Below, piece after piece: positions 28,089 to 36,863 of a DNA stretch of 64,000 nt. Origin of the DNA: DASQBT01 sp963782495. GTDB lineage: Bacteria; Pseudomonadota; Gammaproteobacteria; Burkholderiales; Thiobacillaceae. Every line of letters begins with the position of its first letter. Position 1 is the stretch's first letter. Made by a program: the position numbers and the translations under genes. The notes under the pieces were generated by a model. It saw only the letters and a list, made by a program, of their open reading frames with translations. It was not told the origin of the DNA and did no database searches. The stretch spans positions 1 to 64,000 of the forward strand of contig CAWAJU010000010.1 in the NCBI GenBank assembly GCA_963782495.1, in the 5' to 3' direction.

Positions 28089-28813
28089 GCTGCCTGAAGT
28101 CCCTGGAGCGCACCAGCCGGATCATGGAAAGCCAACCTGTCTAGTTGGGTGCGGAGTTGCGCGACAGCGCCCACAGCCCAGGCGGCCACGGCACGGTCAT
28201 CGTTCACAGTTCCAAATTGTTTCGCCTTTTCGGTTTCCAGATAGGTTTCCCAAGCGGCTTCGACGACACGATCAATCAATTCAGAGTTAGGTATGGGGCT
28301 ACGGCGTAAGGCCAGAAGGTGCTGCGGGTTCTTGCCTGCCTGCAGTTCGTTCAGCGCTTCAGTCAGTGCATCGCCGCTTAGGTTGCGGTAGTAGGTTCGG
28401 ATCTCCGCGTCGGCCAATGCGCCGGCGGCGTCGGTAGGTTCCAAGGGTGGCGCTTGATACAGGGTTTGTTCAGCAACCTTGGCTATCGCGCTCAGATCAT
28501 CGGCATATCGCCCCGCGCCGTCCAGCCCCTTCACGACCTTCAATCGTTCGGTTTCAGTCATGCGACGCTGGGCCAATTTGCCAACGTCGGTTAGGGTTGC
28601 ATCCTTGCCGATCTTGTCGATCGCGTTGGAAACCTTCAAGGTCTCCATGGCCAATCGTGTGACTTGTGATCGGATAGCGCCTGGGACCTGCACGTCTGTT
28701 TGCAGGGCCAAGGTGCCACCGGCTGGGAAGAACAGGGCGACGTGTCTGGGTTGAATGTCCAGGCGGCCATTTTGTGCTTCCACTGTGTCACGATCAAAAA
28801 GCTCCATCTTCAT
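28085..28813 (-). CDS. Island protein of unknown function, 242 residues
   Basis: I do not recognise this protein. ATG 28813 is chosen because AAAGGAAATTGAA gives a good Shine-Dalgarno sequence; a GTG at 28840 would add nine residues. It begins MKMELFDRDTVEAQNGRL, has no membrane segments or signal peptide, and is mostly helical and acidic in the middle (residues 70-200). Its stop overlaps the start of the TerS-like gene as ATGA, so the two are coupled. The iteron-like GC-rich region lies directly upstream. Confidence 0.7.
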   Translation of the reverse strand: MKMELFDRDTVEAQNGRLDIQPRHVALFFPAGGTLALQTDVQVPGAIRSQVTRLAMETLKVSNAIDKIGKDATLTDVGKLAQRRMTETERLKVVKGLDGAGRYADDLSAIAKVAEQTLYQAPPLEPTDAAGALADAEIRTYYRNLSGDALTEALNELQAGKNPQHLLALRRSPIPNSELIDRVVEAAWETYLETEKAKQFGTVNDDRAVAAWAVGAVAQLRTQLDRLAFHDPAGALQGLQAA

Positions 28814-28904
28814 TTCAATTTCCTTTGGTTTGGTGGTCACATAAGGGGGTGTGACCGTTCCCCTTGAAACTTATAATGAGTGTCTCTAGTGCTCTCTAGC
28901 TAAA

Positions 28905-28944
28905 CCCCGAAACTCCCCGAAACTCCCCGAAACTCCCCGAAACG
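28905..28944. repeat. Four 10-bp direct repeats (iteron-like)
   Basis: CCCCGAAACT occurs three times in perfect tandem from 28905, with a fourth copy ending in G. It lies in a 215-bp gap between the primase gene and the 242-residue gene. Immediately to the right are further CCCCG/CGGGG segments and a palindrome, GCCCCCTATAGGGGGGC, at 28984-29000. Short tandem repeats next to a replication gene suggest an origin. Confidence 0.6.
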
Positions 28945-29028
28945 GGGAAAACCGGGGTATTTCCGTCCCCGAAATTCCCCACCGCCCCCTATAGGGGGGC
29001 GGGGGAAAACGGGGAAAACCGGCGGGGT

Positions 29029-30864
29029 CTAAACAGGCCATAGATAGCCATCGTTCAGCGAGATAAGTTGGCGATTGATAAGCCCAGCGATCGCTTGTTT
29101 GGCACGTTCACTTTGGCGATCCGATTCAACGGGCAGCTTGCCCCGTGTTTTCTCAACGGCCTCGATGAAGCGAATGCAAGCGCGCCCTGGCGGCAACCCC
29201 CCCGGTGGCGTATCAGGTGCCGGTGCGAGTCGGAACAAGTCATTGAGGGCGTCCCATACGATCCGCTGATTGCCCCCCGCTGGTATCTTTGCGCGGCGTA
29301 CTGAATCGGCGGCCCGCTCCTCTGGCATCACCAAGCATGAGGAAGCAAGCACGCCGTCCTCATCAGGCTTGCTACTGACAGGCACGACCTTCAGGTTAAA
29401 CGGGTGCGCCTTGCCGTCCTCTCCATCCTTGGCCTTTGCCAAGCGCCACGTGCGGCCCTCACCTTCGCGGGAGACTTCCACCACGGCATCAAGCGCAGCC
29501 AACAGGCTTGAATGTCCGCGCAAGCCTTTTGCCGCATCCTTGCCGCTATGGTGAACAGCAAGGATCAGCCCGCCAAGTTCGGCCTGCAGCGCCTTCATGG
29601 CGCCGATAAGCTCGCCCATTGCACGGGAGTCGTTTTCATCAGCGCCGGGGCCGGCCCGGTTCAGGGTGTCCAAGGTCAGCACGCCGCCGGACAAGCCAGC
29701 GCTCTTGATAGCGGCGACCAGCCCGCGGCGGTCATCGGGTAGGCGAATATCCAGCGACGTCAGAATGACGCGCAGGCGGTCCGGGTCTCCATACATGTTC
29801 ACGTAGGCTTGCACGCGCTGGCTTACGCCCGCCTCACCTTCCAAGGCCACGTAGACGCAAGGCGCGGTGGCAATAGGATGGCCGAACCATTCGCGGCCGG
29901 TTGAAATTGCGCCCATGAGGTCTAGCGTCAAGAAACTTTTCCCGCACCCTGGCGGGCCGTATATCGCGGCCAGGCCGGATTCAGGAAGCACACCCCGGAT
30001 AAGCCAATGCATCGGGGGCCGGGCTGCCAGGTCGTCGGCGGTCAACAGTTGAAACCGTGGCTTCTCGGTGATCCGTGCGGCCAGGGCCCCCGGTGGCAGC
30101 GGGGCGACCCCAAAGCCTACCTGCCAAGCTTCCAGCGGCGCTGGTGGCGTCGGGTAGCGCGCAACACTGGCGGCGATGGTTGCCACCTCGGCGTCATCCA
30201 GCGGCGGCGCGCATCGGCGCTCGTTCACCCGCTGCAGGGCGTCGACTATCTCATCGGCATTGAGTCCGGCGCGGCGTAGGCTGCCTGCGATACTGGTTAG
30301 CGCTGCATTGCGCTGGCCCTCGGGTATTGGGTCGTCTTGCTCGGCCGTCGTCGCTTTCGGTGCTGGGCGCTTCTGGATCAGTGCCAGAAGCTCTGGCGGT
30401 ATCTCGGCTATTTGTGGCGGGCTTATAGTGTCCCAGTTGTCCCAACTATAAGCGCGGCCGTCGATTGTGCTTGGTGCCGTGACCACATATCCGCCAGCGC
30501 TGCGAATATCGAGGCCAGGCGCAACGGCCACGCGGTTCGGAACACTCACTCCGGGCGGCAATTTGAACCAGTGATGCTGACCACCTGATGGCGTCGAGGC
30601 GCTGAGGGTTTCGGGCAACACGATACCGGCGGCCTGCAGCGATACAAAACCGTCAGCCGCTTTTCGATCTATGTCCAACACGACTACACCCGAGTCCAGG
30701 GCGATCCCGATATTTGCGTCAGACGTGCTTGTGAGCACGGCCAGTGTGTCTGCCAGTTCGGCAGTCTGCCAACCCGGTGCTTGTGGCCTCTTGTCATTCT
30801 TGCGGAGGGCAAACGGTCGCAATCCGTGGGCACCGTAAAGTGCAGCAGCATCAACGGCTCGCAT
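29029..30864 (-). CDS. Primase-polymerase/RepA-type ATPase fusion
   Basis: This 611-residue protein has an N-terminal prim-pol domain (LRPFALRKNDKRPQAPGW, VVVLDIDRKAADGF, HHWFKLP, GLDIRSAGGYVVTAPS, residues about 10-165). A RecA/RepA-like ATPase domain follows, with Walker A IYGPPGCGKSFLTLDLM near residue 305 and Walker B GVLTLDTLNRAGPGADEND. VHHSGKDAAKGLRGHSSLLA is a further motif. Such proteins prime and unwind at plasmid, P4 and satellite origins. A C-terminal winged-helix-like tail ends in LINRQLISLNDGYLWPV. It overlaps the preceding 116-residue gene by 14 bases. It is presumably the island's replication protein. Confidence 0.85.
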   Translation of the reverse strand: MRAVDAAALYGAHGLRPFALRKNDKRPQAPGWQTAELADTLAVLTSTSDANIGIALDSGVVVLDIDRKAADGFVSLQAAGIVLPETLSASTPSGGQHHWFKLPPGVSVPNRVAVAPGLDIRSAGGYVVTAPSTIDGRAYSWDNWDTISPPQIAEIPPELLALIQKRPAPKATTAEQDDPIPEGQRNAALTSIAGSLRRAGLNADEIVDALQRVNERRCAPPLDDAEVATIAASVARYPTPPAPLEAWQVGFGVAPLPPGALAARITEKPRFQLLTADDLAARPPMHWLIRGVLPESGLAAIYGPPGCGKSFLTLDLMGAISTGREWFGHPIATAPCVYVALEGEAGVSQRVQAYVNMYGDPDRLRVILTSLDIRLPDDRRGLVAAIKSAGLSGGVLTLDTLNRAGPGADENDSRAMGELIGAMKALQAELGGLILAVHHSGKDAAKGLRGHSSLLAALDAVVEVSREGEGRTWRLAKAKDGEDGKAHPFNLKVVPVSSKPDEDGVLASSCLVMPEERAADSVRRAKIPAGGNQRIVWDALNDLFRLAPAPDTPPGGLPPGRACIRFIEAVEKTRGKLPVESDRQSERAKQAIAGLINRQLISLNDGYLWPV

Positions 30865-31201
30865 CTGGCCCCCGAAGGGTCAGCCAGGGCGAAGCGTCGC
30901 TGCCTGTGGGATACGAGGCATAGCCCAACGCCAGGCCAGCTAGGACAATGGCACCGATGCCGATTGGGGAGCCTTCCAGCACATCGATAAACATGCGGCC
31001 AGCCTGGGTAGCCACGCGCCACGATTCGATTGACTCGGGCCGCTTGCTGGATAAGAAAAGATGGGCAAGTAAAAAATCCCGAAGCTCGATGACGCCGCCA
31101 TCGTCATCCGGGTGGTCGATGCGGAATCCATTTGCACCGACCTCTGGCCACTTGGCTTGTGCGTCATCGAGCAGTGCGACCCAATCTATGCCGGCCATCA
31201 C
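30851..31201 (-). CDS. Island protein of unknown function, 116 residues
   Basis: I do not recognise it. It begins MMAGIDWVALLDDAQAKWPE and has no clear membrane segment except a hydrophobic run GIGAIVLAGLALGYA near residues 80-95. It overlaps the alpA-like stop as ATGA and overlaps the primase by 14 bases, so the three genes are a tightly coupled unit. The gene order suggests a replication or control accessory. Confidence 0.65.
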   Translation of the reverse strand: MMAGIDWVALLDDAQAKWPEVGANGFRIDHPDDDGGVIELRDFLLAHLFLSSKRPESIESWRVATQAGRMFIDVLEGSPIGIGAIVLAGLALGYASYPTGSDASPWLTLRGPDASR

Positions 31202-31443
31202 GCGGCCTTCCTGAAGCTGGCCAAGAATTCGCGTAGGTCCCCGACTCGCCAGGTTGTCGCACGTGGGCCCGTGCGACTCGGAGCGGGGATCAGTCCGGCG
31301 CGTGCGTGCCGCCAGGTTGCCGCGACACTTTGGTTGAGCAAAGCGGCCACGACGGGGACGCGGACACGAGCATCATCAGGTAGGTGGGTAAATTGCTCTA
31401 TCGCCTGCGCGACGCTGGCAGCGGGTCTTTTGGGGTGCGCCAT
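31198..31443 (-). CDS. AlpA-like/excisionase-type HTH regulator
   Basis: The 81-residue basic protein has VPVVAALLNQSVAATWRHAR followed by AGLIPAPSRTGPRATTW RVGDLREFL, the MerR-like winged helix plan of AlpA and Xis proteins: a helix-turn-helix, a short wing with basic residues, then WRVGDLR. Such proteins switch on excision in P4-like elements and satellites. It heads the alpA-116 residue-primase transcription unit. Confidence 0.72.
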   Translation of the reverse strand: MAHPKRPAASVAQAIEQFTHLPDDARVRVPVVAALLNQSVAATWRHARAGLIPAPSRTGPRATTWRVGDLREFLASFRKAA

Positions 31444-31582
31444 GATGACCTTTCTTAAAACGTTGTGTCATCATTTTGGTGGTGGGGGAGGATTTGACCT
31501 AGATCCTTTCAGGGCGAAATTCGTTAGAAAATCGCCTCGATTTCCCCTTGATCTATGAGGCGTTTTGTGTCCTTGCGCGCGG

Positions 31583-32185
31583 TTATCTAATTACCCTTTT
31601 GAGGCTATTTATGGGAATCTCAAGGCTGTGGGCGGCTAGGTATTTTGCGGTCTCTCTATTTGCCTTTGGCGGTTTATCCCTCGCGGCCTTGAGGGCTTCC
31701 ATTAGCGGTCTATTCCTGGCAGTCTTCGCGGCATCAAAGGCTTGCCACTGGTCTGCAGGTGTCGGGGTGCGATTACCTACCGACAGTAAGGCGGTGCGTA
31801 TCGCGAGCCGCAGCGGCCTGTAGTCTGGATGATCCGCGATGGCCAGGGCGACCAGCAGGTTGTCGTACGTAAGAACGTCTCGGTCGACGTATTGCCCCTC
31901 CGATGCCTCCGGAAGCCGTCGATCGACGAATTGCCCCACCAATGTATCCCCAATCAATCGCTTGAACTTCTCCACGGTTGCGCGCGCCTCCTCTTGCGAA
32001 ACGCTCGGACGGTATCCCTCCCCGCGCGCATTCAACTTGTCAGCCGCTTCCAGCCTGTCGGCGATAAAGCCGCGGAGTTCGGGCGTAATAGGGGCACTGG
32101 AAACGCGCAGATATTTAACCAGCAGGGTATTGTTATTGTCTCGGCAAACCTGCGAGATTATCCGAAGGTCGGCCCTGTCGCTCAC
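31583..32185 (-). CDS. Island protein of unknown function, 200 residues
   Basis: The start is taken as GTG 32185, which overlaps the integrase stop as GTGA; a longer frame to 32386 lies entirely over the integrase. It begins MSDRADLRIISQVCRDNNNT and is helical, with LEAADKLNARGEGYRPSVSQ and a basic C-terminus (ANRETAKYLAAHSLEIPINS, LKRVIR) that looks like a DNA-binding helix. No family is recognised. It is coupled to the integrase and could be an accessory factor, which is inference. Confidence 0.65.
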   Translation of the reverse strand: MSDRADLRIISQVCRDNNNTLLVKYLRVSSAPITPELRGFIADRLEAADKLNARGEGYRPSVSQEEARATVEKFKRLIGDTLVGQFVDRRLPEASEGQYVDRDVLTYDNLLVALAIADHPDYRPLRLAIRTALLSVGNRTPTPADQWQAFDAAKTARNRPLMEALKAARDKPPKANRETAKYLAAHSLEIPINSLKRVIR

Positions 32186-33411
32186 TTGGCCCCCTTGCTG
32201 CGAATGGGCGTCACGCTGGCGCTGGTGCCCTGCTGGTCGCAATAGGCAGCCCAGTCGTTCATCAGGCGGCGGCGCTTGTCGAATAACGTGCCGCGCGCAT
32301 AGCTGGCTTCGGCTTTGTCCTGCAACTGGTGGGCCAGTGCGTGCTCGATAACTTCTCGTGGATAGGCTGTAGTCTCCCCGGCCCAATCGCGGAAGCTACT
32401 GCGGAAACCGTGAGCCGTGACGGCTTCGCCCATGCGCTTGAGTGTCGCCGTCATGGTCATATCCGAAAGCATGCCGCCGCGTGGTGCCGGGAATACAAGG
32501 GCGTCCACCTTTGCGCGCGGCTGGGCCCTCAATAGGGCGACGGCTTGCGGTGACAGCGGAACGCGGTGCTCCTTCTCGGCTTTCATCCGGGAGCTGGGGA
32601 TCGTCCAGACGGCGGCGTCCAGGTCGATTTCGTCCCAGGTCGCCCCGCGTACCTCGCCCGACCTGGCAGCGGTCAAAATGGCGAATTGAAGCGCCAGGGC
32701 GCCCATGCCCTCTTGGTTGCGCAGTCTGGCCATGAAGGCGCCCATCTCGGCAAACGGCAGGGCGGCATGGTGTTCGACCTTTTGGACCTTCGAAGGCTTG
32801 GCCAGCAGATTGTCCAGGTGGCCGCGCCAGCGCGCCGGGTTGTCTCCGGTACGGTATCCGCGCACGGTCGCCCATCCGAGGACAGACTCAATACGTCCGC
32901 GCAGGCGGGTTGCTGTCTCATTCTTGATCGTCCAGATTGGCTCTAGCGCCTTCATCACTAGCGCAGTGTCGATGGCTTGCACCGGCAACTTGCCGAAGAC
33001 GGGGTAGGCATAGGTCGCAAGGGTGTTTTCCCATTGGCTGGCGTGCTTGACGCTCTTCCAGCCTGCGCGGTGCGCGTCAATGTAGCTGGCGGCGCACTGG
33101 CCAAAGGTCATAACCTTGGCGGCCTCTAGTTGGCGGCTCGCCTTGGCCGCATTGCGCACGTCTAGCGGATCAATTCCTCGTTGGAGCACCTGCCGGCATT
33201 CGAGCGCTGCCGCCCTGGCGTCGGCAAGACTGATAGTGTGCGTGGCGCCTAGCCCCATCTCTCGCGCCCGGCGGTCGCGCGTATAACGGAAGACCCAACT
33301 TTTGGCCCCGCTCGGGGACACTTGCAACCAAAGGCCCAAGCCATCGCCGAAATACCGCGCTTTGCCGGTTGCGGTTGCGTTTTTTACTGCAAGTGCTGAC
33401 AGCTTGCCCAT
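32182..33411 (-). CDS. P4-type tyrosine integrase
   Basis: The enzyme inserts and excises the island at the tRNA-Ser 3' end. ATG 33411 follows GAGGGCGGAACA, a good Shine-Dalgarno sequence; an in-frame extension to 33450 lies over the arm-type site and is less likely. The 409-residue protein has the DUF4102-like N-terminal arm-binding domain (ARYFGDGLGLWLQVSPSGAK), a central SAM-like core-binding domain, and a catalytic domain with Arg in LTAARSGEVRGATWDEIDL, HGFRSSFRDWAGE and a Tyr in EASYARGTLFDKRRRLM. Unlike many islands, the gene lies at the end away from the intact tRNA. Confidence 0.93.
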   Translation of the reverse strand: MGKLSALAVKNATATGKARYFGDGLGLWLQVSPSGAKSWVFRYTRDRRAREMGLGATHTISLADARAAALECRQVLQRGIDPLDVRNAAKASRQLEAAKVMTFGQCAASYIDAHRAGWKSVKHASQWENTLATYAYPVFGKLPVQAIDTALVMKALEPIWTIKNETATRLRGRIESVLGWATVRGYRTGDNPARWRGHLDNLLAKPSKVQKVEHHAALPFAEMGAFMARLRNQEGMGALALQFAILTAARSGEVRGATWDEIDLDAAVWTIPSSRMKAEKEHRVPLSPQAVALLRAQPRAKVDALVFPAPRGGMLSDMTMTATLKRMGEAVTAHGFRSSFRDWAGETTAYPREVIEHALAHQLQDKAEASYARGTLFDKRRRLMNDWAAYCDQQGTSASVTPIRSKGAK

Positions 33412-33430
33412 TGTTCCGCCCTCTTTGTGA

Positions 33431-33451
33431 ACCCACACATGTACCCACAAG
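33431..33451 (+). promoter_or_regulatory. Probable integrase arm-type site, right
   Basis: Two ACCCACA boxes 13 bases apart match the left-end copy at 26710-26730 at 19 of 21 positions. The site lies immediately upstream of the integrase start and within the likely attP. Confidence 0.55.
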
Positions 33452-33486
33452 TAAGTATGGCATCTTATGGTTTTCTATGCAACGGT

Positions 33487-33551
33487 GTGATTCACTAAAT
33501 ATTGCAGAGTGGCTTAAATAAAGGCGTTCTGAGCACATCTTAGTGAATCAC
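33487..33551. promoter_or_regulatory. Perfect 12-bp inverted repeat near attR
   Basis: GTGATTCACTAA (33487-33498) and TTAGTGAATCAC (33540-33551) are perfect complements separated by 41 bases, between the integrase gene and attR. The half-sites look like a paired binding site for an integrase, excisionase or repressor. Confidence 0.45.
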
Positions 33552-33581
33552 TAGGTGTCAGGTACAATCAGTGCAGGCGGA

Positions 33582-33598
33582 CTCCCTCTCCGCCAATA
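33582..33598 (+). other. attR core
   Basis: This is the second copy of CTCCCTCTCCGCCAATA, identical to the tRNA-Ser 3' end at 26640-26656, and marks the right edge of the island. Confidence 0.9.
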
Positions 33599-33710
33599 TT
33601 CCTCTCTTGTCTAAATTCCTGAAATTTTTGACCGAAATGTTACATAAGGACCGCTATAACGGTATCTTATGGGACAGGATGAAATCAAAAGTTCCAGCGA
33701 AGGAGCAGAT

Positions 33711-34067
33711 ATGACCAGCTCGCAGCAATCAGCAAGCCAATGGACGGACCGGCGTGCGCCAGAACGGCCCGAAGACGTCGCGCTGAAGGCGGACGCGCAG
33801 GCATGGTTTGCTACCCTGCCCGCATCGGTCCAACCCATACTACTTGCGGAAAGCTATCCCCGAATCTGCAACCGCATGTGTGAACGATGGCAGCATCCGG
33901 AACTGGTCATTCCCTATTTTGACGACCTGCTGATGGACGGACGTGGCGGGCGTCAAGGTTTTCCTATGATGATCGCGATCGAAATCGCCAGTTTGAAGGA
34001 GTACTTCCTTGATACGGTGCTGGCAAAGAAGCGCGATGTCTGGGACCGCAATTTTGGCCGGCCCTGA
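33711..34067 (+). CDS. Conserved hypothetical protein, 118 residues
   Basis: ATG 33711 lies six bases after AAGGAG, so it is preferred to an ATG at 33669 that adds 14 residues. The protein is soluble, with WFATLPASVQPILLAESYPR, ICNRMCERW and a C-terminal LKEYFLDTVLAKKRDVWDRN. I do not know a function. It lies just outside attR, so it is chromosomal, upstream of clpS. A palindrome, ACCGCTATAACGGT at 33650-33663, lies in its leader and includes a -10-like TATAAC, which may be an operator. Confidence 0.75.
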   Translation: MTSSQQSASQWTDRRAPERPEDVALKADAQAWFATLPASVQPILLAESYPRICNRMCERWQHPELVIPYFDDLLMDGRGGRQGFPMMIAIEIASLKEYFLDTVLAKKRDVWDRNFGRP

Positions 34068-34154
34068 CTTCTGATTTCCCTATGCCCCGGGGGCTTGAAA
34101 ATTCCTGTGCGGCAATCAAAATAGCTCTTGTACACAAGCTATAAATCAAATTGT

Positions 34155-34463
34155 ATGGCGGTGAAGCGTGATGAGGGGGCGTTGCTGGCACCGGAGAAAG
34201 CCCGGGTCAAGCCGCCTGCCCTGTACAAGGTGATTCTGCTGAACGACGACTACACGCCCATGGAGTTTGTGGTCCAGATCTTGCAGAAGTTTTTTGCCAT
34301 GGATCGCGAACAGGCAACCCGTATCATGCTCAAAGTTCATACGGAGGGTATGGGGATTTGCGGGGTTTTTCCCCGTGATATCGCCCATACGAAAGTGGAG
34401 CAGGTGACCGATTATTCCCGTAGTCATCAGCACCCCTTGCAATGCACGATGGAAGAAAGTTGA
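34155..34463 (+). CDS. clpS: ClpAP adaptor protein
   Basis: ClpS binds the N-domain of ClpA and delivers N-degron substrates to ClpAP. The 102-residue protein begins MAVKRDEGALLAPEK and has the core KVILLNDDYTPMEFVVQILQ, KFF and the conserved AHTKVEQVTDYSRSHQHPLQ region near the C-terminus. An upstream ATG at 34128 would add nine residues without family support. clpA starts 7 bases after the stop. Confidence 0.95.
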   Translation: MAVKRDEGALLAPEKARVKPPALYKVILLNDDYTPMEFVVQILQKFFAMDREQATRIMLKVHTEGMGICGVFPRDIAHTKVEQVTDYSRSHQHPLQCTMEES

Positions 34464-34470
34464 GGAATTC

Positions 34471-36729
34471 ATGATTGCCCAGGAATTGGAAGTATCGCTG
34501 CACATGGCGTTTATGGAGGCGCGGCAGCGGCGTCATGAGTTCATCTCGGTCGAGCACCTGTTGCTCGCGATGTTGGATAACCCGTCTGCGGCGGAGGTGT
34601 TGCGCGCCTGCGGGGCCGATATGGAGACTCTGCGCAGCAAGCTGGCTGAGCACGTGAGCACCAATACACCGGTGGTCAGCGGGCAGGATGAAGTTGACAC
34701 CCAGCCGACACTGGGCTTTCAGCGCGTCATCCAGCGAGCCATACTTCATGTTCAGTCGTCCGGCAAGAAAGAGGTGACCGGAGCCAATGTGCTGGTTGCC
34801 ATCTATGGCGAAAAGGATTCTCACGCGGTCTATTTCCTCGAGCAGCAGGGCATCACCCGGCTGGACGTGGTCAATTTCATCTCCCATGGCATTTCCAAGG
34901 TTCCCCAGCCCAATGTGCCGCGCGGAGACGAAGGTAGCGAAGTCCAGCAAGAGGCGCCCGCCGGTTCGCCCCTGGAAAGCTACACCACCAATCTGAATGC
35001 CCAAGCCTTGGCGGGCAAGATCGACCCATTGATTGGCCGGGATAACGAGTTAGAGCGAGTAATTCAGACTCTGTGTCGTCGACGCAAGAACAATCCCTTA
35101 TTGGTCGGGGAAGCCGGTGTAGGCAAGACGGCGATTGCCGAGGGACTGGCGCGGCGCATCGTGGAAGGCCAAGTGCCGGAAATCCTGGGCCATAGCAACG
35201 TGTATGCCTTGGACATGGGAGCCTTGCTGGCCGGGACCAAGTACCGCGGCGATTTCGAGCAGCGCCTCAAGGCGGTGCTCAAGTCGCTTATGGACAACCC
35301 CAACGCCATTCTGTTCATTGACGAAATTCACACCCTTATCGGGGCGGGAGCCGCTTCCGGCGGGACGCTGGACGCGTCCAATCTGCTGAAACCGGCTTTG
35401 TCCTCCGGTCAGCTGAAATGCATAGGGGCGACAACCTATAACGAATTTCGCGGCATTTTCGAAAAAGACCATGCGTTATCGCGCCGTTTCCAGAAGATCG
35501 ATGTATCTGAACCGTCGGTGGACGATACGGTGGCCATCCTGCGGGGACTCAAGTCGCGTTTTGAGGACCACCATGGAGTTCGCTACACCTCGGCGGCATT
35601 GACCACCGCGGCTCAACTGTCGGCGCGCTACATCAGCGACCGTCATTTGCCGGACAAGGCGATCGACGTCATCGATGAAGCGGGCGCGGCCCAGCGCATC
35701 CAGCCCAAGGCCAAGCAAAAGAAGCTCATCACACCGAAGGAGATCGAGGAGATCATCGCCAAGATCGCCCGGATTCCCGCCAAGACTGTATCAATGGACG
35801 ACAAGGAGTCGCTCAAGCGCCTCGATCGGGACTTGAAGGCCGTGGTATTTGGCCAGGACAAGGCCATCGACGCCTTGGCGGCGGCAATCAAGATGTCCCG
35901 AAGCGGCTTGGGTAACCCGCTCAAGCCTATCGGTTCCTTCCTGCTTTCCGGCCCGACCGGCGTGGGCAAGACGGAGGTGGCACGCCAGCTTGCGTACACG
36001 CTGGGAATCGAATTGATGCGCTTCGATATGTCCGAATATATGGAACGCCACGCCGTATCCCGGCTGATCGGCGCTCCGCCGGGCTATGTGGGCTTCGACC
36101 AAGGTGGGTTGCTGACCGAGGCGGTGACCAAGACCCCCTACGCGGTCCTGTTGCTGGACGAGATCGAAAAGGCGCACCCGGACATCTTCAATGTGTTGCT
36201 GCAGGTGATGGACCATGGTGCGCTCACAGATACCAATGGGCGCAAGGCCGATTTTCGCAATGTCATCATCATCATGACCACCAATGCGGGTGCGGAAAAC
36301 CTGAGCAAGACCTCAATAGGTTTTTCCCAGACGAGCAAGGCCGGCGACGAAATGGCCGACATCAAGCGCATGTTCACGCCCGAGTTCCGTAACCGCCTGG
36401 ATGCCATCATTCCCTTTGCCGCCCTGTCGCCCGAAATCGTCATGCGGGTGGTAGACAAGTTCCTGATGCAGCTTGAAGATCAGTTGCATGAAAAGAAAGT
36501 GGAAATCAATTTCACCGAGAGCCTCAAATACTTTCTGGGAAAAAAGGGTTTCGATCCCATCATGGGGGCGAGGCCAATGGCGAGGCTGATTCAAGACACC
36601 ATACGCCGTGTGTTGGCTGATGAACTTCTGTTCGGTCGCCTCAGTAACGGGGGCCAAGTAACCGTGGACGCGGACGAGCAGGGTGAAATCAAGCTGGTAT
36701 TCGATGAGGAGCCGGCTACGACAACGTAG
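34471..36729 (+). CDS. clpA: ATP-dependent Clp protease ATP-binding subunit ClpA
   Basis: ClpA unfolds substrates and feeds them to ClpP. The 752-residue protein has the helical N-domain (MIAQELEVSLHMAFMEARQR), a first AAA+ domain with GEAGVGKTAIAEGLARRI near residue 215, and a second with LLSGPTGVGKTEVARQLAYT near 492. The ClpP-binding loop IGF/L is visible as IGFSQ near residue 615. Length is normal for ClpA rather than ClpB, since no long middle coiled coil is present. It is coupled to clpS. Confidence 0.97.
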   Translation: MIAQELEVSLHMAFMEARQRRHEFISVEHLLLAMLDNPSAAEVLRACGADMETLRSKLAEHVSTNTPVVSGQDEVDTQPTLGFQRVIQRAILHVQSSGKKEVTGANVLVAIYGEKDSHAVYFLEQQGITRLDVVNFISHGISKVPQPNVPRGDEGSEVQQEAPAGSPLESYTTNLNAQALAGKIDPLIGRDNELERVIQTLCRRRKNNPLLVGEAGVGKTAIAEGLARRIVEGQVPEILGHSNVYALDMGALLAGTKYRGDFEQRLKAVLKSLMDNPNAILFIDEIHTLIGAGAASGGTLDASNLLKPALSSGQLKCIGATTYNEFRGIFEKDHALSRRFQKIDVSEPSVDDTVAILRGLKSRFEDHHGVRYTSAALTTAAQLSARYISDRHLPDKAIDVIDEAGAAQRIQPKAKQKKLITPKEIEEIIAKIARIPAKTVSMDDKESLKRLDRDLKAVVFGQDKAIDALAAAIKMSRSGLGNPLKPIGSFLLSGPTGVGKTEVARQLAYTLGIELMRFDMSEYMERHAVSRLIGAPPGYVGFDQGGLLTEAVTKTPYAVLLLDEIEKAHPDIFNVLLQVMDHGALTDTNGRKADFRNVIIIMTTNAGAENLSKTSIGFSQTSKAGDEMADIKRMFTPEFRNRLDAIIPFAALSPEIVMRVVDKFLMQLEDQLHEKKVEINFTESLKYFLGKKGFDPIMGARPMARLIQDTIRRVLADELLFGRLSNGGQVTVDADEQGEIKLVFDEEPATTT

Positions 36730-36784
36730 TTGTTATTGGATGACTTTGCAGCGGATGCAGGAACGGTCCGCCGGACCTTTGACA

Positions 36785-36810
36785 GGCGCAGCAAAGAGCT
36801 TTGCTGCGCC
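36785..36810 (+). terminator. Probable clpA terminator hairpin
   Basis: A perfect palindrome, GGCGCAGCAAAG/CTTTGCTGCGCC, lies 55 bases after the clpA stop and is followed by TTCCCGTTTG. The T-tract is weak. Confidence 0.55.
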
Positions 36811-36863
36811 TTCCCGTTTGGAATGACGCTTTTAGGGATGTGGGTGCTGTCTGCGCCGAGCGC

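Noticed and set aside
33628..33660. TTGACC/TATAAC promoter for the 118-residue gene
   Set aside because: The spacer is 21 bases, too long for a standard promoter; only the palindrome is noted.
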